The notes beneath the pieces are model-generated. The model did no database searches. It saw only the letters and a program-made list of their open reading frames with translations, and was not told where the DNA came from. DNA of 32,925 bases from Flavobacteriaceae bacterium TMED48 (GTDB lineage: Bacteria; Pseudomonadota; Gammaproteobacteria; Pseudomonadales; Porticoccaceae), in contig CAJIZO010000125.1 in NCBI GenBank assembly GCA_905181995.1, positions 1-32,925 of the forward strand, read 5' to 3'. Both the position numbers and the translations under genes were made by a program. Below, in pieces: positions 27,073-32,925 of this stretch (positions are counted from its first letter, which is position 1; every line of letters begins with the position of its first letter).

Positions 27073-27794
27073 TGTGGGCGCTGCTTCCGATCAAAACGCT
27101 GGCTGCCGCAAAACAGCGGCTGTCGCATCTGCTCAATGCATCCGAGCGCCAAGGGCTGTTTACTGCCATGCTCCACGATGTCCTCGCGGTGCTGTCTCGC
27201 CAATCGGAAGTCGAGGGTATCATTTTGGTCTCCGACGATCCCGTGGTTGCCAATCTGGCGCGCCGATACAGGTGCGAATGGATGCCCGAGAAGCCACTAG
27301 ATGCGCAAGGTTTAAACGCGGTAGTGCAAGCGGCGGTGTCGGCGCTCGCGCAGCGCGATATTGACAATATTATGGTTGTCCACGGCGACCTGCCACTGTT
27401 GTCCAACGAGGCGCTCAGTCTATTGATAGCCCGCCATCGACGCACTGGCAACAAGAGATTGACCCTGGCCCCAGATCGGCATCGCCAGGGCAGCAACTGT
27501 CTGCTGGCAACACCGGCTTCAGCGTTCAAATTTCACTATGGTGCAGACAGTTGCAACCAGCACTTGCAACAGGCGGCGAAGAGCGAATTCGACGCAAAAG
27601 TGGTTCTAAATACTGCTACTGGCTGCGACATTGACTACCCAGAGGATCTGGTTTACCTACTCGAGCACGCGCATGGGCAGGTTGCACAAAACACCATTAG
27701 TTACCTCAATGAACAAGGGATTGCCGCGCGCCTAGATGCAGGCGTAAGCAACCTAACACCACTGCAAGGCCGCCAATATGAACGGGTTAGTTAA
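27072..27794 (+). CDS. cofC: 2-phospho-L-lactate (or phosphoglycerate/PEP) guanylyltransferase
   Basis: CofC (FbiD) couples GTP to 2-phospholactate, PEP or 3-phosphoglycerate to make the CofD donor. The 240-residue product opens WALLPIKTLAAAKQRLSHLL, the conserved N-terminal nucleotidyltransferase motif. It has VVHGDLPLLSNEAL (the metal-binding Asp), TLAPDRHRQGSNCLL and the FHYGADSCNQHLQ segment of the family. A C-terminal tail of about 40 residues extends past the usual end and overlaps fbiC by 17 bases. The start overlaps the cofD stop by one base. Confidence 0.94.
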   Translation: MWALLPIKTLAAAKQRLSHLLNASERQGLFTAMLHDVLAVLSRQSEVEGIILVSDDPVVANLARRYRCEWMPEKPLDAQGLNAVVQAAVSALAQRDIDNIMVVHGDLPLLSNEALSLLIARHRRTGNKRLTLAPDRHRQGSNCLLATPASAFKFHYGADSCNQHLQQAAKSEFDAKVVLNTATGCDIDYPEDLVYLLEHAHGQVAQNTISYLNEQGIAARLDAGVSNLTPLQGRQYERVS

Positions 27795-30306
27795 TACATC
27801 TACAGTCGCCGCCGATAGCATTGCCAACCTAATGGCCAGTGATCAGTTGCCCAGTGAACGCCAATCGCTGGCGTTAGCGGATTGTGACGATACCGCGCAA
27901 CTGATGGGACTCGCCACCGAGATTCGCGATCGGGGCTTTAGAAATGTGGTCACCTACTCTCGAAAAGTGTTTATACCACTGACGCACCTGTGTCGAGATG
28001 TCTGCCACTACTGTACCTTTGCGCGCACACCAAAGAAAATTACGACGCCCTACATGGCGATCGACGACGTTATCGAGGTCGTCAGCAAAGCGCAGGCGAT
28101 GGGCTGTAAAGAAGCGCTGTTCACGCTCGGAGAGAAACCTGAACTGCGCTATAAAGCGGCGCGAGAAGCGCTGGTGGAGCTCGGTTGTAAAACCACGCTC
28201 GAATACGTGGCTATGGTCGCTGAACGGGTCTTCAAAGAGACCGGAGTTTTGCCGCACATCAATGCCGGTTGCATGGATGCGGAAGAACTGGCAATGCTAA
28301 GACCAGTATCGGCATCGATGGGGATTATGCTCGAATCTTCTTCCCGGCGACTGTGCCAAAAAGGCATGCCCCACTTCGGCTCGCCGGACAAAGACCCGGA
28401 ACTGCGATTGCAGACCATGCGCTTAGCCGGAGAAGCCAGCGTGCCCTTTACCAGCGGCATCCTCATAGGCATAGGTGAAACCCGCCAGGAGCGTATCGAG
28501 TCGCTGTTGGCGCTGCGCGCTGTGCACCAGCAATACGGCAATATTCAAGAGATCATAATACAAAATTTCCGCGCCAAAGAGGGCACCAAGATGGCCCAGG
28601 CGCCGGAGCCAGACCTCGACGATTTACTCTGGACGATCGCCGTGGCGCGGTTGATATTTGGTGCCGAGATGAGTATCCAAGCGCCGCCAAATCTGTCGCC
28701 CGGCGTGCTGCCCTTATTGGTTGCAGCCGGCATCAACGATTGGGGAGGGGTGTCGCCGGTGACACCGGACTACGTCAATCCCGAAGCGCCTTGGCCACAC
28801 GTCGAAAGACTTGCACGCGAGACCGCGGCCGCCGGAAAACTATTGCAGCAACGACTAACTATCTACCCGGCCTATGCGCGCAAAGTCGGCCGCTGGCTGG
28901 ATCCCGCGCTGCGCACCAGTGTTTTACAAATGATTGATGCCGAGGGCTTTCCGCGCACCGATGATTGGATATCCGGACAGAGCGAAGAAGTACCCCAGGC
29001 GTTGCTTGAGCCCTGCACCGAAAATATATCTGGCCATACCATCGATGCCAACTTGACCGATATCGTTGCCCGTGCGGGCCGCGGTGAAGAGCTCTCTGAA
29101 GACGATATTGTGCGACTATTTCAAGCCCGCGGTGCAGAATTTTCTTACGTTTGCCAGCAGGCGGATGCGCTGCGCGAAAAAGTCAACGGCAATACCGTCG
29201 CCTACGTGGTAACGCGCAACATCAATTACACCAACGTGTGCTACTTTAAATGCCAGTTCTGCGCATTCTCCAAAGGCAAGTTAAGCGAAAATTTGCGCGG
29301 TAAGCCCTATGACTTAACGGCTGAAGAGATTACCCGCAGAGCCGCCGAAGCCTGGCAGCGAGGGGCCACCGAGGTATGCCTGCAGGGGGGTATCCACCCT
29401 AGTTATACCGGGCAAAAATATCTCGATGTACTAGCGGCAATAAAACGCGGTGCACCCGATATCCATATTCACGCGTTCTCACCGCTCGAGGTGTGGCAAG
29501 GCGCTGCGACCCTGGGTATCAGCGTCGAGGAATTCCTCGGACAATTGAAGGAAGCCGGTCTAAGCAGCCTTCCGGGTACCGCTGCCGAAGTGCTCGATGA
29601 CGAGGTCAGAGCGCTACTGTGTCCAGATAAAATTAACACGGCGCAATGGCTAAAAGTGATTGAGACGGCGCATAAATTGGGCTTGCGTACGACCGCGACA
29701 ATTATGTTTGGCCACGTTGATGGCCTGCAGCACTGGGCGCGACATCTGCGTCGCGTTCGCGAGGTACAAACCCGCACCGGCGGTTTTACCGAGTTCGTGC
29801 CGCTTCCGTTTGTTCCGGTAGAGGCGCCCATGTATCTAAAAGGACGCAGCCGCAAAGGCCCGACTTTCAGAGAATCTATTCTGATGCACGCGGTGGCAAG
29901 ATTGGTATTTAATCAACAGGTCGACAATATCCAAACATCCTGGGTCAAACTTGGCGAAATGGGTACCAGTGCCTGCCTGCAATCAGGGGCAAATGACTTG
30001 GGAGGTACGCTGATGAATGAAACCATCACCCGCGCCGCTGGTGCGACCCATGGTCAGGAAAAAAGACCGCAAACGCTGGAAAATATTATTCAACGCGCAG
30101 GGCGCTCATCGCGTCAGCGCACCACGCTCTATCAGGACGCACCATCGACGCGGACGGTGGATTCATACAATGCCATCAAGCTAGTCGAGATCGTCAACTC
30201 CAAAGTCGTCAAACAACCGCGACACAAAGCAGATCGCGCGCCATTGGTGAAAATGCAGATTGACAAACACAGCGCGCAACCGGAAACTCAAACGTTGGTA
30301 AAATAG
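27778..30306 (+). CDS. fbiC: Fused Fo synthase (CofG-CofH), two radical SAM domains
   Basis: FbiC makes the deazaflavin chromophore Fo from tyrosine and the riboflavin precursor 5-amino-6-ribitylamino-uracil. The 842-residue product carries two radical SAM CX3CX2C clusters: C72/C76/C79 in the N-terminal CofG half and C488/C492/C495 (CYFKCQFC) in the C-terminal CofH half. Other CofH/CofG motifs include VCLQGGIHPSYTG, ETGVLPHINAGCM, FVPLPFVPVEAPMY and NDLGGTLMNE. The single-chain form is the actinobacterial type; most archaea have separate proteins. About 50 residues follow the GRSSRQRTTLY motif, a longer basic tail than I would expect. It overlaps cofC by 17 bases and is the last gene of the F420 set. 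Confidence 0.97.
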   Translation: MNGLVNTSTVAADSIANLMASDQLPSERQSLALADCDDTAQLMGLATEIRDRGFRNVVTYSRKVFIPLTHLCRDVCHYCTFARTPKKITTPYMAIDDVIEVVSKAQAMGCKEALFTLGEKPELRYKAAREALVELGCKTTLEYVAMVAERVFKETGVLPHINAGCMDAEELAMLRPVSASMGIMLESSSRRLCQKGMPHFGSPDKDPELRLQTMRLAGEASVPFTSGILIGIGETRQERIESLLALRAVHQQYGNIQEIIIQNFRAKEGTKMAQAPEPDLDDLLWTIAVARLIFGAEMSIQAPPNLSPGVLPLLVAAGINDWGGVSPVTPDYVNPEAPWPHVERLARETAAAGKLLQQRLTIYPAYARKVGRWLDPALRTSVLQMIDAEGFPRTDDWISGQSEEVPQALLEPCTENISGHTIDANLTDIVARAGRGEELSEDDIVRLFQARGAEFSYVCQQADALREKVNGNTVAYVVTRNINYTNVCYFKCQFCAFSKGKLSENLRGKPYDLTAEEITRRAAEAWQRGATEVCLQGGIHPSYTGQKYLDVLAAIKRGAPDIHIHAFSPLEVWQGAATLGISVEEFLGQLKEAGLSSLPGTAAEVLDDEVRALLCPDKINTAQWLKVIETAHKLGLRTTATIMFGHVDGLQHWARHLRRVREVQTRTGGFTEFVPLPFVPVEAPMYLKGRSRKGPTFRESILMHAVARLVFNQQVDNIQTSWVKLGEMGTSACLQSGANDLGGTLMNETITRAAGATHGQEKRPQTLENIIQRAGRSSRQRTTLYQDAPSTRTVDSYNAIKLVEIVNSKVVKQPRHKADRAPLVKMQIDKHSAQPETQTLVK

Positions 30307-30328
30307 CCGTCAGTCGGCGCTGATGGCT
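30305..30328 (+). repeat. Hairpin overlapping the end of fbiC
   Basis: AGCCGTCAG pairs with CTGATGGCT (one G-U pair) around a 6-base loop, right at the fbiC stop codon. No T-run follows, so it is a weak candidate for an RNA 3' end or processing site rather than a normal terminator. Confidence 0.4.
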
Positions 30329-30375
30329 TACTGGCAAAGAATAAATAAACTGAAAAATAAAAAGGGGTAAAAAAG

Positions 30376-30936
30376 ATGAAGGATTATCGAGCGTTACATC
30401 AACTGGTTGTGGTGGCTGTAATAGCCATGGTAGCAGCTGGCTGCAGTCCTTCCAACGACGGGGCAGTGCAAGCACCGAAGGAAGATCTGCAAGCCGACAA
30501 AGACGCCATAACCGAACTCTACAGCCGCTGGAAAACAGCCGTCGAGGATGGCGATCGTGCAAGCTACGTGAACGTACTCGACGAACAGGTAACGATGATA
30601 CCCCCGGGAGCTACTGACATCGCTGGGCGGGACGCGTACGCCGAATTCTTAATCCCCGTTTTTCAACACGCCGAATATCGGGTTGAGAGCTTGGGCGAGA
30701 TACAGATAGACCTGCTCGGAGACTACGCCTTGGCGCGCTATGACTATATCATTTACGTCAGCATGGCAGAGGGGGTCGGCAAGATCACCGACAATGACGC
30801 CGCGCTCGACCAATTGGTCAACAAAGTAAAATACCTGGACGTGTTGAAACGTCAGGATAGCGGTGAATGGAAAGTCTACAAGCATATGTGGAACGAAGCC
30901 CCAGAAGACCCTCCCGAAGCGCAGAGTGAGCGGTGA
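30376..30936 (+). CDS. Lipoprotein with an NTF2/SnoaL-like (DUF4440-type) fold
   Basis: The 186-residue product has a lipoprotein signal peptide with lipobox VAAGC, predicting lipidation at Cys23 after cleavage. The mature part (about 40-175) looks like the NTF2-like/ketosteroid-isomerase-like superfamily: AITELYSRWKTAVEDGD, a first helix, then LDEQVTMIPPG and GRDAYAEFL, ending in WKVYKHMWNEAP. Members can be enzymes, binding proteins or scaffolds, so function is open. A good AAGGGG ribosome binding site precedes it. It ends one base before the start codon of the PQQ dehydrogenase, so the two are co-expressed and both exported, possibly acting together in the envelope. Confidence 0.82.
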   Translation: MKDYRALHQLVVVAVIAMVAAGCSPSNDGAVQAPKEDLQADKDAITELYSRWKTAVEDGDRASYVNVLDEQVTMIPPGATDIAGRDAYAEFLIPVFQHAEYRVESLGEIQIDLLGDYALARYDYIIYVSMAEGVGKITDNDAALDQLVNKVKYLDVLKRQDSGEWKVYKHMWNEAPEDPPEAQSER

Positions 30937-30937
30937 T

Positions 30938-32803
30938 ATGAGCGTGAAACGGATTACTTTGGCAACTATTCTGACCGCTTTAAGCGGCTTGTGCTGGCCT
31001 GCCGTGGATGCTGGAAAAAGCCCGACTGAGGCGACTGATATCGGCGCAACCCTTTATCAGCAGCGTTGTGCCGGCTGCCATGATGGCCCGGTTGCGCGCG
31101 CGCCGCACAAAATCGTCTTCCCGATGCTCGGCCCAGAGTACATTCTTGATGCCCTAAATAATGGCATCATGCAAGCTCAGGCGAGCGGCCTCTCCGAACA
31201 GCAAAAGATCGCCCTAGCCGAGCATCTTGGCGACCGCGCACTGACCTCCCAAGACGCTGCAGCGACCCTTTACTGCGCCAATGAAAAGCCGGCAGTAGTG
31301 GCAAATGGTTCGTCAAATACGGTTTTAAGTTGGGGTATGGGGCCGACCAATAGCCGCGCGATCGATGCCAAAACAGCGCGTTTAAAGGCAGCCGATGTGA
31401 ACAACTTAAAGCTAAAGTGGGCGTTCGCTTATCCCGGCGCAACGCGCGCTAGATCACAGCCGATTGTCAGTCGTGGTGAGGTATTTGTCGGCAGCCAAAA
31501 CGGCACTGTATTCGCGCTCGACCTCGCCAGTGGCTGCGCCCACTGGACATTTTCTGCCGACAGTGAAGTTCGCCACGCACTCTCGCTCAGCCACGCTAGT
31601 GAAGACGCGCCAGAACGTTTGTACTTTGGCGACTTCGATGGCGCGGTCTATGCCATAGATCGTTCCAGCGGCAAACTGGTATGGAAGAGCGCGGTCAACG
31701 ACCACCCAGATACCACCATTACCGGCAGTCCTAAATTGCACGGAGACACGCTCTACGTGCCCCTGTCGTCGCGAGAATGGGCATCTGCCGCCAATCCGGC
31801 TTATCCATGCTGTACGTTTCGTGGCGGTGTGGTAGCGCTCAATATCGCCGATGGCAGTCGTCGATGGGTCGCCTACAGCGTCGATAAAGCACAGCCGACC
31901 GGCAGCAAGAATACCCTTGGGGTCAACTTGATGGCGCCATCGGGCGCGCCGGTTTGGAACAGCCCCACAATCGATGTCGAGCGCAATCGGCTTTACATAG
32001 GTACCGGAGAAAACTACTCCTCTCCCGCTTCAGCAACCAGCGATGCAGTAATGGCTATCGATTTAGACGACGGTAAAATACTCTGGACGCACCAAGCGCT
32101 CGCTAATGACGCGTGGAATATGGCGTGCTTTGTCGGCGGTTTGCGCGGTAATTGCCCGACGGAAAATGGCCCTGATCTGGATATTGGTGCTTCGGTGATC
32201 TTGCACCGTGGATCATCGGGGCGAGATGTTTTGCTGGTAGGGCAGAAGTCGGGGCATGTGTTTGCCCTCGATCCGGACCAAGAGGGAAAATTGTTGTGGA
32301 AAACGAAAATCGGCAATGGCGGTTTCGTCGGCGGCGTCCACTGGGGGATGACGGCGATGGCGGACAGTTTGTACGCGTCGATTGCGGACAGTGACTTTGG
32401 TCTCGATGAGGTTTGGAAAGGCACTCCCGGACTGTATTCGGTGGACATCGCTAGTGGCGACGTCAATTGGTACACCGCGGCGCAAGATCGCTGCCCCAAA
32501 GACAGTCGACCTGCCTGCGACCAGGGGCTGTCTGCGGCCATCACGTCAATCCCAGGCGTAGTATTTGCCGGTGCGTTCGATGGCTTCCTTCGCGCTTATC
32601 GACAATCCGATGGCAACATCTTGTGGGAGTATCCGACAAATCAATCGTTTACCAGCGTATCCGGGGCACCGGCCCATGGTGGCGCGATTGAGTCCGATGG
32701 TCCGGTAGTGGTCGACGGCACGCTGCTGGTGAATTCGGGTTATTCGTTTGGCTCGCGGATGCCGGGCAACGTGTTACTGGCGTTCACGGTAGACGGAAAA
32801 TAA
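30938..32803 (+). CDS. Cytochrome c-PQQ dehydrogenase, polyvinyl-alcohol dehydrogenase type
   Basis: The start is the ATG at 30938 (621 residues); an upstream frame overlaps the lipoprotein gene and lacks family resemblance. An N-terminal signal peptide (about 1-25) is followed by a small cytochrome c domain with the heme motif CAGCH (Cys44, Cys47, His48) and a likely Met ligand at 78. From about residue 125 a PQQ-type beta-propeller shows repeated GxVxALDxxSG-like blades (GTVFALDLASGCAHW, GAVYAIDRSSGKLVW, GHVFALDPDQEGKLLW). Adjacent cysteines Cys291-Cys292 recall the vicinal disulfide of PQQ alcohol dehydrogenases. It would oxidise an alcohol in the periplasm and pass electrons to its own heme. 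The substrate is unknown; secondary alcohols are typical of this branch. Confidence 0.9.
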   Translation: MSVKRITLATILTALSGLCWPAVDAGKSPTEATDIGATLYQQRCAGCHDGPVARAPHKIVFPMLGPEYILDALNNGIMQAQASGLSEQQKIALAEHLGDRALTSQDAAATLYCANEKPAVVANGSSNTVLSWGMGPTNSRAIDAKTARLKAADVNNLKLKWAFAYPGATRARSQPIVSRGEVFVGSQNGTVFALDLASGCAHWTFSADSEVRHALSLSHASEDAPERLYFGDFDGAVYAIDRSSGKLVWKSAVNDHPDTTITGSPKLHGDTLYVPLSSREWASAANPAYPCCTFRGGVVALNIADGSRRWVAYSVDKAQPTGSKNTLGVNLMAPSGAPVWNSPTIDVERNRLYIGTGENYSSPASATSDAVMAIDLDDGKILWTHQALANDAWNMACFVGGLRGNCPTENGPDLDIGASVILHRGSSGRDVLLVGQKSGHVFALDPDQEGKLLWKTKIGNGGFVGGVHWGMTAMADSLYASIADSDFGLDEVWKGTPGLYSVDIASGDVNWYTAAQDRCPKDSRPACDQGLSAAITSIPGVVFAGAFDGFLRAYRQSDGNILWEYPTNQSFTSVSGAPAHGGAIESDGPVVVDGTLLVNSGYSFGSRMPGNVLLAFTVDGK

Positions 32804-32863
32804 CGCGATTATCAAGGTGGGTGATCCACCGCAAAGTTGACTACTTGTTAAAGGAATAGCGAC

Positions 32864-32925
32864 ATGGCCTCTAAGAATGGCAAAACCAACGCGCCGATGA
32901 GCAAGGCAGATATGCTAGCCAGCTA
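32864..32925 (+). CDS. Start of an unidentified gene cut by the window edge
   Basis: An ATG at 32864 with an AAAGGA ribosome binding site 8 bases upstream opens a frame of 20 codons (MASKNGKTNAPMSKADMLAS) before the window ends. The polar, lysine-rich start shows no signal peptide. It is probably the next gene of the same transcription unit; its identity cannot be told. Confidence 0.5.
   Translation, partial: MASKNGKTNAPMSKADMLAS

Noticed and set aside
32014-32544. 176-codon minus-strand open frame
   Set aside because: It is fully inside and antisense to the PQQ dehydrogenase propeller, with Ser/Pro-rich shadow composition.
32812-32832. GGTGG/CCACC inverted repeat after the PQQ dehydrogenase
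   Set aside because: A 5-bp stem with no T-run is within chance expectation, and the next gene starts shortly after.

Overview
The window looks like a chromosomal segment of a gammaproteobacterium, probably an uncultured aerobic one. The order atpIBEFHAGDC followed by glmU-glmS, the proton-type c subunit and the sequences of the ATP synthase subunits all point that way. No rRNA, tRNA, CRISPR array, transposase or insertion sequence was found. The base composition is moderately GC-rich except for the AT-rich first 230 bases.

Layout. (1) 1-230: an AT-rich, gene-free strip just beyond the 3' end of glmS, the classical Tn7 attachment position. (2) 231-10722, minus strand: glmS, glmU and the nine-gene ATP synthase operon. 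The operon has a recognisable sigma70-type promoter (10787-10815) and an intrinsic terminator (3563-3587). The a subunit carries an unusual insertion of about 65 residues. (3) 10971-12902, minus strand: an exported DUF3604 protein, where many gammaproteobacteria have rsmG/parA/parB. (4) 13144-18651, minus strand: a catabolic cluster of a MenB/BadI-like crotonase, an acyl-CoA dehydrogenase, an SDR, a fused HMG-CoA-synthase-fold/DUF35 protein lacking the catalytic Cys, and an SCP-x-type thiolase. (5) 18652-19104: a divergent control region with two near-identical 15-bp palindromes, one of them on the start site of a near-consensus promoter. (6) 19105-24566, plus strand: a split-barrel flavin/F420-type protein, an intrinsic terminator, an acyl-CoA synthetase, an MFE-2-like pair (SDR dehydrogenase plus MaoC hydratase 2), a possible 31-residue microprotein and an amidohydrolase. 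(7) 24577-30306, plus strand: a compact coenzyme F420 set: NADPH:F420 oxidoreductase, CofE, CofD, CofC and a fused CofG/CofH (FbiC). (8) 30376-end: an NTF2-like lipoprotein, a cytochrome c-PQQ dehydrogenase of the polyvinyl-alcohol dehydrogenase type, and the start of one more gene.

How the parts may work together (inference). The genes from 13144 to about 30306 read as one catabolic island. It would activate an unknown acid to its CoA ester, desaturate it, hydrate and oxidise it by a (3R)-specific, peroxisome-like route, and cleave it thiolytically. A MenB/BadI-like crotonase hints at an alicyclic ring-opening step. The F420 genes on the same strand as the second half suggest that at least one step uses reduced or oxidised F420; the split-barrel protein at 19105 is the best candidate seen. 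F420 biosynthesis is uncommon in Gammaproteobacteria, so the pairing of an F420 operon with an acyl-CoA pathway under a palindromic operator is the most notable content. The substrate cannot be read from the sequence.
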